The notes: generated by a model not told the origin, from the sequence alone. A stretch of 11,174 bases of DNA from Pseudomonadota bacterium (GCA_017881285.1 JADGRD010000062.1:1-11174), one strand, 5' to 3'. Counted from the first letter of the stretch, positions 1 through 6,767 are shown. Program-made: numbers and translations.

Positions 1-317
1 GGATAGCGGGCAAATACGTGAGTGACAGCCTGGTGGTCGACGGCGTGGTCACGGATGTGAGTGCCGACGGGCTCTTCTTTTGTTCGGACTATCTCGACAA
101 CACGGGCGAATCCGCCCGCTTGTGGCTGGACATACCCTGGCGGAACCGCCCGCTCGAGCTGCGCGGCGAGGTGCGTTGGGTGAACGACACGCCGAACACC
201 GGCGGCATGGGCATCAGGTTCATCGACGTCAGCCTGGAAGATCGCATGGTTCTCTCGTCGCTCGGGCTCTACGAGCTGGCCGACGGGGCGGCTTCCGCCC
301 CGACCGGCGAGGCGTAG
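1..317 (+). CDS. PilZ-domain protein (5' end outside window)
   Basis: The C-terminal part of a PilZ domain, the fold that commonly binds cyclic di-GMP. The visible protein has a DVSADG box (the D/NxSxxG signature), then GLFF, a GEVRWV strand and GMGIRF, which is the usual order in stand-alone PilZ proteins of delta-proteobacteria. It ends with a short Ala/Gly-rich tail. A GTG at 18 could be read as a start, but the frame is open to the left edge, no ribosome-binding site precedes it, and the RxxxR half of the ligand site would lie upstream. I therefore treat the gene as truncated by the window. Whether it binds c-di-GMP cannot be judged without the missing arginines. It lies 76 bp upstream of zapA on the same strand. 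Confidence 0.78.
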   Translation, partial: IAGKYVSDSLVVDGVVTDVSADGLFFCSDYLDNTGESARLWLDIPWRNRPLELRGEVRWVNDTPNTGGMGIRFIDVSLEDRMVLSSLGLYELADGAASAPTGEA

Positions 318-320
318 CAA

Positions 321-358
321 TCCGCGGTCCCGCGCGGAAGGGGCGAGACTCGGCCCCT
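321..358 (+). other. Two adjacent short inverted repeats between PilZ gene and zapA
   Basis: TCCGCG at 321-326 pairs with CGCGGA at 333-338 around a 6-nt loop. AGGGGC at 339-344 pairs with GCCCCT at 353-358 around an 8-nt loop. The hairpins are back to back with no gap. No T-run follows, so they do not form a classical intrinsic terminator. They could attenuate transcription, stabilise an mRNA end, or be chance in GC-rich DNA. Confidence 0.3.
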
Positions 359-382
359 GGGTCGGGGGTAGAGTTCCCGTCT

Positions 383-387
383 AGGGG
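383..387 (+). promoter_or_regulatory. Ribosome-binding site of zapA
   Basis: AGGGG lies 6 nt before the ATG at 394. This supports that start over any internal methionine. Confidence 0.6.
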
Positions 388-393
388 ACACGC

Positions 394-678
394 ATGAAGA
401 GTCCAGTCACCGTCAGCATCGGCGGCCACCGCTACACCCTGCGCAGCGATGAGGACGAGCGCATGGTGCGCGAAATGGCCGCCCACGTCGACCAGCACCT
501 GCGCGACCTGCAGAAACAGACGCGCGCCGCCGACACGCAGTCGCTCGCCATCCTCACCGCCCTGCAGATCACCGAGGAGCTGTGGAAGGAGCGTCGTATG
601 CAAGCCGAGCTGAAGAAGCGGGTGCGCGACCGTGGACGGGCGCTGCTGCAGTTCATCGAGCGCGAGGGGAGGGTGTAG
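394..678 (+). CDS. zapA: Cell division protein ZapA
   Basis: ZapA is a small cytoplasmic protein that binds FtsZ filaments and promotes their bundling at the division ring. At 94 residues this one has the typical length. The N-terminal head carries the family pattern VTVSIGGHRYTLRSDEDE, followed by VREMAAHVDQHLRDL. The rest (about residues 45-90) is a charged, Leu/Glu/Arg/Lys-rich helix expected to form the tetramerising coiled coil. The ATG at 394 has a good AGGGG site and opens directly into the conserved head. The next gene, a predicted cell-wall endopeptidase, begins 52 bp downstream on the same strand. In gammaproteobacteria zapA is followed by 6S RNA and a formyl-THF cyclo-ligase gene; neither is here. 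Confidence 0.9.
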   Translation: MKSPVTVSIGGHRYTLRSDEDERMVREMAAHVDQHLRDLQKQTRAADTQSLAILTALQITEELWKERRMQAELKKRVRDRGRALLQFIEREGRV

Positions 679-730
679 AGCAGGCCATCTCTAACTTGAC
701 GATCCGCCGTCGGTGTGGTGGCTATAGGGG

Positions 731-2128
731 GTGGCCCGTTCCCTGGTTCCCAGGCGCAAGAAGCGCCTGCCGCAGCAAGTACGCAGTTCGCTCGGACTGG
801 GCACGCTGCTGGTCGCGCTGACCGGGGTCAACGTGTACTACTTCTTTCTGCGCCACGACACCTCGGTGCAGAGCCTGATGCGGCCGGCGTCGACTAGCCG
901 CTCGCTGGCCGACGGCAAGAAGGAGGCGCTGGCCGAGTCGATTCCACCGTCGCTGCTCGGCGCCGCCTACAAGGAGAAGAAGCTGCCGGAGAAGTCGGCG
1001 TTCCCGCCGCCCGCGAATCTCGGGTTCGACGATGGTTCGGTACTCGGTCAATTCGGCCCGTCGGAGGCGCTGAGCACCGTGCTCGCGCGCGAGGGCTTCG
1101 GCAGCGCCACCGGCAGCGTCACCGCGGCGCTGGCTAAGCTGGTCGATCCCAAGCTCATCCGCGCCGGCGAAAGGTACCAGGTGGATCGCGACGACGAGGG
1201 CACGCCGGAGCGTTTCGAGTACGTGCCCACGCCGGTGCTGCGCTACCTGGTCACGCGCAATGCCGACGGCTCCTGGCAGGCGTCCAAGCAGGAGAAGCCG
1301 CTACAAATCAAGACCGCGCAGGCCTATGGCACGGTCGAGTCGTCGCTCTACGAATCGGTAGCCAAGGCGGGCGAGGCGGGCGCGCTGGTCAGCCTCATCG
1401 TCGATATGTACGCCTGGGACATCAACTTCTACACCGACACACGCCCTGGCGACACCTGGAAGGTCATGGTCGAGAAGCAGTACCTGGGCGACCAGTTCTA
1501 CAAGTACGGCAAGCTGCTGGCGGCCGAGTACAGCAACAAGAACGGTGTCTTCCGCGGCTTCTACTGGAACCCGACTGGGCAGCGCGGGCAGGGCCGCTAC
1601 TACGACGACAAGGCGCAGGCCCTGGCCAAGAGTATGCTCAAGACGCCGCTGCGCTTCGTGCGCGTCAGCTCGAAGTTCGACCCCAAGCGCTTTCATCCCA
1701 TCCTGCACACCATCAGGGCCCATCTGGGCGTGGACTACGCGGCGCCCATCGGTACGCCGGTGTGGGCGCCGACGGCCGGCAAGGTCGTGCAGGCCGAGAT
1801 GATGCATGGTTCGGGCAACACCATCGTGCTCTCGCACCCGAACGGCCTGCAGACCCGCTACTACCACCTCTCGCGCTTTGCCAGGGGGCTCAAGGTCGGC
1901 AAGCCGGTGGCGCAGAAGGAAGTCATCGGCTTCGTCGGCACCACCGGGCTGTCGACCGGCCCGCACTTGCACTTCAGCATGATCAAGAACGGCAAGTACA
2001 TCGATCCGGCTTCGCAGGGCGTGCAGCGCGATCCCGGGCCGGCCAACCGCACGGCCTACTTGCAGGCGATCAAGCCCCGGGTGGCCACTCTCAAGGCGCT
2101 GCCACCCGTCGTCGCGAAGAACGAGTGA
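731..2128 (+). CDS. Membrane-anchored M23 (LytM/MepM-like) murein endopeptidase
   Basis: A predicted zinc metallopeptidase that cuts peptide cross-links in peptidoglycan, acting in the periplasm. A basic N-terminus (RRKKR) is followed by one membrane segment at about residues 21-40. A middle region (about 95-300) resembles the N-terminal domains of E. coli MepM, including the pattern Y-A-W-D-I-N-F followed by R-P-G-D. The M23 domain occupies about 310-430. The Zn ligands are visible as HLGVD (H331, D335) and HLH (H414), with the catalytic histidines at YYHLS (H379) and H412, so the enzyme looks active. At 465 residues it is close to MepM (about 440). The GTG at 731 comes right after an in-frame TAG and abuts GGGG, leaving no normal Shine-Dalgarno spacing, but later starts would remove the membrane anchor. 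It converges on pssA with 9 bp between stop codons. DacB- or NlpD-like roles are less likely: there is no penicillin-binding fold and no LysM is obvious. Confidence 0.9.
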   Translation: MARSLVPRRKKRLPQQVRSSLGLGTLLVALTGVNVYYFFLRHDTSVQSLMRPASTSRSLADGKKEALAESIPPSLLGAAYKEKKLPEKSAFPPPANLGFDDGSVLGQFGPSEALSTVLAREGFGSATGSVTAALAKLVDPKLIRAGERYQVDRDDEGTPERFEYVPTPVLRYLVTRNADGSWQASKQEKPLQIKTAQAYGTVESSLYESVAKAGEAGALVSLIVDMYAWDINFYTDTRPGDTWKVMVEKQYLGDQFYKYGKLLAAEYSNKNGVFRGFYWNPTGQRGQGRYYDDKAQALAKSMLKTPLRFVRVSSKFDPKRFHPILHTIRAHLGVDYAAPIGTPVWAPTAGKVVQAEMMHGSGNTIVLSHPNGLQTRYYHLSRFARGLKVGKPVAQKEVIGFVGTTGLSTGPHLHFSMIKNGKYIDPASQGVQRDPGPANRTAYLQAIKPRVATLKALPPVVAKNE

Positions 2129-2137
2129 CGGGCGGAA

Positions 2138-3004
2138 CTAGGCCTTGTCCTTGTCGTGCTGCTCGTCGTCGTCGAAAGCGCCAAGCTCGCGCAGGACCTC
2201 TTCGTCGGGAAGTGTGGGCGGTTCGGGGACGGACGATTCGGTTGCCTTTCGCTCCTGTTCGCGGCGGCGGCGGTAGAAAAGCACCTCCTCGGCCAGGCCG
2301 AGCACGATGTAGGCCAGCACCAGCAGCAGGAAGATGAAGGCCTTGGCGAATCCGGCCATCACCCAGGTCGCGCACGCGCCGGCGACTAGGAGGATCACGC
2401 CGGCGGTCTTGAGGCTGAAGCGCAGTTCTTTGAAGGAACGGAAGCGGACGCGGGAGACCATCAGGTAGGACAGCACGAGCACCACGACCGCCGTCGAGGT
2501 TTCGCTGATCAGTCTGTACTCGCCGGCGTTGTGGCTGACGATGACCATGAACACCAGCAAGCCCGCGGCGGGCGGGATGGACAGGCCCAGGGTGAATTTG
2601 CTGGCCTTCTTCTGGCCCGACATCGCATCGCGGCGAGAAAGCACGTTGAAGCGGGCCAAGCGCATCGCGCCCGCGCACACGAACAACCCGGCGATGAGCA
2701 TGCCGGTGTATCCGAAATCGGTGAGACCCCACTTGAACATCAGCAAGGCGGGGGCGGCGCCGAAGGTGATGACGTCGGCCAGCGAATCCAGATCGCGGCC
2801 GAGGTCGGTCTGCGTCTTCGTCAGACGGGCGACGCGGCCGTCGAAGGTATCGAAGAACAGGCCGAAACAGATGGCCAGCGCGGCCAGATAGAGGTTTTCC
2901 TCGGCGCGGCCCGAGGCGCAGAGGGCGAGCGATGCGAACCCACACAGAACGGACGAAAGTGTGAAGAGGTTCGGAAGTACGTAGTAGGTCTTCCGGAAAT
3001 CCAC
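2138..3004 (-). CDS. pssA: CDP-diacylglycerol--serine O-phosphatidyltransferase (type II PssA)
   Basis: An integral membrane enzyme that joins CDP-diacylglycerol and serine to give phosphatidylserine, the precursor of phosphatidylethanolamine. The CDP-alcohol phosphatidyltransferase signature D-x2-DG-x2-AR-x8-G-x3-D-x3-D is complete, with D52, D55-G56, A59-R60, G69, D73 and D77 counted from the chosen start. The opening VLPNLFTLSSVLCGF is typical of PssA rather than PgsA. Several hydrophobic segments follow. The last 45 or so residues form a hydrophilic tail, first basic (YRRRREQER) and then acidic (FDDDEQHDKDKA), which is longer and more charged than in short PssA proteins. The frame stays open to 3172, but a start there would run antisense over the plsC N-terminus. 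GTG at 3004 gives MDFRKTYYVLPNLF, matching the family N-terminus. No strong Shine-Dalgarno is visible, so the start is uncertain. Confidence 0.88.
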   Translation of the reverse strand: MDFRKTYYVLPNLFTLSSVLCGFASLALCASGRAEENLYLAALAICFGLFFDTFDGRVARLTKTQTDLGRDLDSLADVITFGAAPALLMFKWGLTDFGYTGMLIAGLFVCAGAMRLARFNVLSRRDAMSGQKKASKFTLGLSIPPAAGLLVFMVIVSHNAGEYRLISETSTAVVVLVLSYLMVSRVRFRSFKELRFSLKTAGVILLVAGACATWVMAGFAKAFIFLLLVLAYIVLGLAEEVLFYRRRREQERKATESSVPEPPTLPDEEVLRELGAFDDDEQHDKDKA

Positions 3005-3026
3005 GGCAAGAGGATACCATGGCCGG

Positions 3027-3737
3027 GTGTCTTTCTTGCGAGCCCTTGCCACGGTTCTGTTCATCGCGGTCGTCACCGCTCTGGGGAGCGTCTGGGGGCT
3101 GGTGCTGCGCCTGCGGGATCCGAGCGGCGGCCGCGTGCTCGATCTGGCCCGCGCCTGGTCGGGCTGGGTCACCTCGTTCGCCGGCGTGAAGATCGTGGTC
3201 GAGAACCGCGCGAACCTGGTCGACGACCAGCCTTACGTGTTCGTGGCCAACCACGCCTCGTCGCTCGACATCTGGGCGATGTTCCTGGTGCTTCCCCGCC
3301 GCATTCGCATGCTCGCGAAAAAGCAGCTCGCGCGCATTCCGCTCTTCGGGTGGGGGATGTGGGCCGGCCGCTTCATCTTCATCGACCGCCAGAATGCGGT
3401 CGCCGCCCGGCGGAGCATCGACGAGGCCGGCCGGCGCATTCACGACGGCGAGTCGGTGCTCATCTTTCCCGAGGGCACCCGGACCCGTGACGGCACGCTG
3501 GGGCCGTTCAAGAAGGGAGGTTTCCACCTGGCCGTGAAGGCCGGCGTGCCCATCGTGCCGGTGGCGCTGCGGGGAACGCGGGAGCTGATGCCGCGCGGAA
3601 GCTTCCTTCTGCGCAGTGGAACCGTCACGGCGGTGGTTGGCGAACCCATCCCGACCCAGGGCCTCGGCGAGGAGGAGCGGGCCAACCTCAACGAGCGCGT
3701 GCGCTCCGTGGTCGAAACCATGCTCGCTGAGAAATAG
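3027..3737 (+). CDS. plsC: 1-acyl-sn-glycerol-3-phosphate acyltransferase (PlsC family)
   Basis: Transfers an acyl chain to lysophosphatidic acid to make phosphatidic acid at the inner membrane. All acyltransferase motifs are present: block I NHASSLD (N75, H76, D81), block II FIFIDR, block III FPEGTRTR (F147-R154) and block IV VPIVPVAL. An N-terminal hydrophobic segment spans about residues 5-30. At 236 residues the length is normal. The GTG at 3027 is the only nearby in-frame start. The best Shine-Dalgarno (AGAGG, 3009-3013) is 13 nt away and is better spaced for an out-of-frame ATG at 3019, so initiation may be weak or the site unusual. The gene faces away from pssA, and their products act in successive parts of phospholipid synthesis. 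A related lysophospholipid or ornithine-lipid acyltransferase role cannot be excluded. Confidence 0.9.
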   Translation: MSFLRALATVLFIAVVTALGSVWGLVLRLRDPSGGRVLDLARAWSGWVTSFAGVKIVVENRANLVDDQPYVFVANHASSLDIWAMFLVLPRRIRMLAKKQLARIPLFGWGMWAGRFIFIDRQNAVAARRSIDEAGRRIHDGESVLIFPEGTRTRDGTLGPFKKGGFHLAVKAGVPIVPVALRGTRELMPRGSFLLRSGTVTAVVGEPIPTQGLGEEERANLNERVRSVVETMLAEK

Positions 3738-3748
3738 CCGGCCTTCCC

Positions 3749-3784
3749 CTCTCTGTGACCTCCTCCCCCTCTGCGCCCTCTGTC
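3749..3784. repeat. Degenerate CTCTGyG pyrimidine repeat between convergent genes
   Basis: CTCTGTGACCTC (3751-3762) and CTCTGCGCCCTC (3769-3780) match at 10 of 12 positions, spaced 18 nt apart, and a third partial CTCTGT follows at 3778-3783. The 53-bp spacer between the plsC and truA stop codons is almost entirely C/T on the + strand. There is no hairpin with a T-run, so no intrinsic terminator is evident. Confidence 0.45.
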
Positions 3785-3790
3785 GGCCCC

Positions 3791-4552
3791 CTAGTAGATG
3801 ACCCTCACCAACGTGAGCCCACAAGGGGGCGCCGTCACCCCGGCTTGCGTGCGGTCGCCGCTGGTGAGCAGGGCTTGCACCTGGTCGGGGGTCATCTTGC
3901 CCTTGCCCGCCGCTACCAGGGTGCCGGCCAGGATGCGGACCATGTTGCGCAGGAACGCCGTCCCTTCGATCTCGAAGGAGAGCAGCGTGCCTTCGCGGCG
4001 CACCTCGAAGCGGCGAATGATGCGCACCGTGTTCTTGCGGTCGCAGTCCGACGAGCGGAAGGCACGGAAGTCGTGCTCGCCGAGCAGCAGGGCGGCGGCC
4101 GCGCGCATCGCTTGCGTGTCGAGGACATCGTAGACGTGCCACGAGCGCCGCGCGTGGCGGGGCGAGCGCACGGGGTGGTTCCATACCTGGTAGCGGTAGA
4201 TCTTGCCGCGGGCGTCGTGTCGCGCGCTCCAGCCGGCCGGCATGTCGGCGACGTCGAGGACCGCGATCTCCGGCGGCAGGTGGGTGTTGAGGCCGCGCAG
4301 GAATCCCAGGTTCGGGATGCGCGACACGATCTCGACGCTCGCCACCTGGCCCTCGGCGTGTACGCCCGCATCGGTGCGGCCGGCTCCTCGCACGAGAATC
4401 GCCTGGCCGGTCATGGCGCGGAAGGCTGCTTCCAGGCACCCCTGCACCGTGCGCTGTCCGTCCTGGCGTTGCCACCCGGCGAAGTCCGTGCCGTCGTACT
4501 CGACCAGCAGGCGGAGCGTGCGCGGGGCCGGGGGCGCGTCCACCGTCGGCAC
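3791..4552 (-). CDS. truA: tRNA pseudouridine(38-40) synthase TruA
   Basis: Isomerises uridines 38-40 in the anticodon stem-loop of tRNAs to pseudouridine in the cytoplasm. The family landmarks are present: EYDGTDFAGWQRQ near the N-terminus, GAGRTDAGVHAEGQVA with the catalytic aspartate, RGKIYRYQVWN, HDFRAF, and FEIEGTAFLRNMVRILAGTL. The frame is open upstream to a GTG at 4588 inside the preceding gene. I chose GTG 4552, five nucleotides after that gene's stop, because it gives a 253-residue protein with the catalytic Asp at 61, next to Asp60 of E. coli TruA. GTG 4543 is also possible. No clear Shine-Dalgarno is seen, so translation may be coupled to the upstream gene. Confidence 0.93.
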   Translation of the reverse strand: MPTVDAPPAPRTLRLLVEYDGTDFAGWQRQDGQRTVQGCLEAAFRAMTGQAILVRGAGRTDAGVHAEGQVASVEIVSRIPNLGFLRGLNTHLPPEIAVLDVADMPAGWSARHDARGKIYRYQVWNHPVRSPRHARRSWHVYDVLDTQAMRAAAALLLGEHDFRAFRSSDCDRKNTVRIIRRFEVRREGTLLSFEIEGTAFLRNMVRILAGTLVAAGKGKMTPDQVQALLTSGDRTQAGVTAPPCGLTLVRVIY

Positions 4553-4557
4553 CGTCG

Positions 4558-6615
4558 CTAAAACTCGAACATCAGGCCGGCGAACCACGTGTTGTCACCC
4601 ACGTGGAGCTTGTTGCTGCTGCCCAGCCCCGAGCTCTGGATGGTGTCGAGCTCGAAGAAGGCGTAGCTGTGGTTGACTCCGGCATCCGCGTCGAAGCCGC
4701 GCGCGGCGCTGGGATCGAGCCAATCGAGCTGGAGCGAGATGCCGACCGCGGCCTGCCAGCCGGCGGTTCCGCCCTTGCCTTTGCCGCCCCCGGCGTAGGG
4801 TGTGTTGCCATTGCCGTCGGTGACGTTCCAGAAGGTGTAGTTGAGGCCGACCTTTCCATAGGGTACCAGCGGTATCTTCCACTCCTCGGCCAGCACGTCG
4901 AAGCGATACACCACGAGCGCCGCCAGCGGGATGAGGCGCAGGCTGGTGTTGTCACCCGAGGGATCGCAATTGGTCGGGGTGAGCGAGCTGAGATAGCAGG
5001 CGTTCGCGTTTTCCTTGTAGTAGCCGACCACGCCGCCCAGGGCGAGCGTGCCGAAGACCTGCAAGACCTCCCAGTCGAGCTCCAGTTGCCACATCGGCCG
5101 CTTTTGGCCGCCGAACATGAACGATTGCGGTTTGGTGCCCTTGCTGAACTCGGAATCGATGGCCGGGGTGTAAAGCGCGAAGCGCGCCTCGATGGCGAAT
5201 TCCCGGGGCGTGCCCTTCCACTCCTCCTTTGCGTGGTCCTCGATGATGCTGTCGTCGTGATAGACGGCCTGGGCGCGCGCCTGGCCCGCGCACAATGCGG
5301 ACGTGACGAACACGACTGCCAGCGGCCCGGCGCCCGGCCCGCGTCCTTTGCGCCGCCGCCACCAGAGCAGCCCGAACGCGGCGAGCCCGGCCAAGGCGAG
5401 CAGTCCCGGGCTGCGCATGCCCTTGGCCAGGGCGCAGTATCCGCCCTGCGCCGCCCCGCCGCTGGTTTTGTACTCGGTGTAGAAGTCGACGGTGGGGACG
5501 GGAGTGCCATCGACCAAGTTGGAAATGACGCTGGCGTTGCCGTACTTGTCGATGGCCGCCACGCCGACACCGTAGTCAATGCCATTTTGCAACTTCCAGA
5601 TGCGGTGGCTGGTCTCGGTCGACGGCCGCAGGTCCGAGCAGAGAAAGGCCGGGTCGAGACCCAGGATGCCCGTCGACGATGAAGCCGGCGCGATGTTTGG
5701 GCAGATGCCGTTTGTGCCCGACGAGGTCATGTACGCGGGGTCGCCGAAGGTCCCGCTCTTGAAGACCGGGAGGTCCGCACCGCGGACGCAGAAGATCTGT
5801 GTCCCCATGAAGGTCGGGTTGGCGGACGGGTTGAGCCCGGTCGGCCAATCCCAGCGAACCGTCAGGGCCTCGTTGCCGCCTTGTACTCTGATATTCGTCG
5901 GTGCGAACGAGACCTGGCCGACCAGATTCACGTTGAACGACAGGTTCGTGAGGTCGGGGGTTTGTAGCGCAGTGGTCTGCACCCAGATGTAGATGGTCGC
6001 GGTGAGGGGAGCGGCGGTTTCACATTTCGCGGTGGAGTTGCAGGCGGCAGCCGAGGTGCAAACGGACTGGGTTGTCGAGTTGAAAAGCCACGCGGCCGGG
6101 ATAGGGCTGCTCTTCCAAACGGTGGGGTTCACGATAGCCGTTATGCCACCCTCGATGCCCGCCGCCTGGTTGCCCGGCTCGATGAGGTTCAGACAGGACG
6201 TCGGAGCCAAGACGTTGTTGGGGTCGAGACAGTTGACGGCGTTGCCACCGGCGAAGATAGCCGCTCTGCCGCTGCTGAGCAGGTTCTGGGTGAGCAACGC
6301 TGCCACTTTCGTCGACGTGTTCGAGGCTGACTGGATGGCGATCACGAAGTAGCCGCTCCAGTTCGTGGTGTCGCCGACGCATTCGCAGCGGGCCCGGTTG
6401 AAGAAGAACTGCTGCTCCGTGGAGTTCATCTGGACCCACTGCTTCTGGTCCTTGTTGTACGACTCGAGGAAGAACGTGAAATCCGAGGTGGCCAGCGCGG
6501 CAGCGGAGCTGATCGTGCCGCCGGTGCCGCTCTGTGCGGCGGCGCCGCGGGGGGCGAAGAGCACGAGCGCTCCCAGGAGGCAGGCAAGGACCGATTTAGA
6601 GAGGGAATAAGGCAT
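4558..6615 (-). CDS. Secreted FN3/MYXO-CTERM-like protein fused to an outer-membrane beta-barrel (MXAN_2562-like)
   Basis: A 685-residue envelope protein that appears to be two proteins in one frame. Residues 1-27 form a signal peptide ending AAA|Q. A Cys-, Asn- and Ser-rich extracellular part follows. A fibronectin-III-like region begins near 238 and ends near 385 (RWDWP, then VGVAAIDKYGNAS). Cys394, a hydrophobic stretch at 404-419 and RRRK at 420-423 look like a MYXO-CTERM sorting signal, but internal rather than terminal. A second hydrophobic stretch at 431-443 ending ARA|Q resembles another signal peptide. Residues about 450-685 alternate like beta-strands and end in Phe (GLMFEF), as expected for a BAM-inserted barrel. 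They resemble the myxobacterial MXAN_2562-type family; this is recalled and not searched. The frame is open to 6771, but ATG 6615 is preceded by AGGAGG, which would otherwise be two rare AGG codons. ATG 6666 and 6630 are alternatives. Cellular role unknown. Confidence 0.8.
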   Translation of the reverse strand: MPYSLSKSVLACLLGALVLFAPRGAAAQSGTGGTISSAAALATSDFTFFLESYNKDQKQWVQMNSTEQQFFFNRARCECVGDTTNWSGYFVIAIQSASNTSTKVAALLTQNLLSSGRAAIFAGGNAVNCLDPNNVLAPTSCLNLIEPGNQAAGIEGGITAIVNPTVWKSSPIPAAWLFNSTTQSVCTSAAACNSTAKCETAAPLTATIYIWVQTTALQTPDLTNLSFNVNLVGQVSFAPTNIRVQGGNEALTVRWDWPTGLNPSANPTFMGTQIFCVRGADLPVFKSGTFGDPAYMTSSGTNGICPNIAPASSSTGILGLDPAFLCSDLRPSTETSHRIWKLQNGIDYGVGVAAIDKYGNASVISNLVDGTPVPTVDFYTEYKTSGGAAQGGYCALAKGMRSPGLLALAGLAAFGLLWWRRRKGRGPGAGPLAVVFVTSALCAGQARAQAVYHDDSIIEDHAKEEWKGTPREFAIEARFALYTPAIDSEFSKGTKPQSFMFGGQKRPMWQLELDWEVLQVFGTLALGGVVGYYKENANACYLSSLTPTNCDPSGDNTSLRLIPLAALVVYRFDVLAEEWKIPLVPYGKVGLNYTFWNVTDGNGNTPYAGGGKGKGGTAGWQAAVGISLQLDWLDPSAARGFDADAGVNHSYAFFELDTIQSSGLGSSNKLHVGDNTWFAGLMFEF

Positions 6616-6618
6616 GGG

Positions 6619-6624
6619 CCTCCT
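6619..6624 (-). promoter_or_regulatory. Ribosome-binding site deciding the start of the barrel-fusion gene
   Basis: AGGAGG on the - strand ends 3 nt before the ATG at 6615. The spacing is short, but a consensus this good is uncommon here. Read as coding it would be tandem AGG arginine codons, in a window where arginine is mostly CGC or CGG. Confidence 0.5.
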
Positions 6625-6750
6625 CGCCATCTTGCAATGCGGATGCCGCTTCTTGATCGCAGCCATCCCCTTGTTCTCCCAGCGAAAATTGTCTCTGTAT
6701 GGGTGGCTGCTGCCGGGATACTGATCGCGTGGCATGGGGAATCCGGGTCC

Positions 6751-6767
6751 TTCGCCAAGTTGGCAAA
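6751..6767. promoter_or_regulatory. Palindrome upstream of the barrel-fusion gene (candidate operator)
   Basis: TTCGCCAAGTTGGCAAA is a 17-nt near-palindrome with a perfect GCCAA-G-TTGGC core. It lies about 135 bp upstream of the chosen start at 6615 and 22 bp after the transglutaminase stop. It is the most symmetric element in this 174-bp spacer. The length suits a dimeric repressor site, but no regulator is known and no reliable -35/-10 pair could be placed beside it. It is too short and lacks the T-run for a terminator. Confidence 0.25.

Noticed and set aside
696..728. Possible promoter TTGACG with TATAGG before the M23 peptidase gene
   Set aside because: The spacer is 21 nt, too long for a standard sigma-70 promoter, and transcription would begin at or beyond the only good start codon.
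679..730. 6S RNA gene downstream of zapA, as in gammaproteobacteria
   Set aside because: Only 52 bp are available, far below the size of 6S RNA, and no long hairpin is present.
2126..2140. Intrinsic terminator between the convergent M23 and pssA genes
   Set aside because: Only 9 bp separate the stop codons, and no stem with a T-run is seen on either strand.
2091..4475. A 794-codon open frame on the - strand across pssA, plsC and truA
   Set aside because: It is rich in Arg, Pro, Gly and Ala, shows no domain pattern, and overlaps three genes with complete family motifs. Long stop-free shadow frames are expected at this GC content.
6574..6590. Lipobox-like VLAC in the signal peptide of the barrel-fusion protein
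   Set aside because: The Cys is residue 12, at the start of the hydrophobic core. The normal cleavage site AAA|Q follows at 27, so an ordinary signal peptide fits better than a lipoprotein signal.
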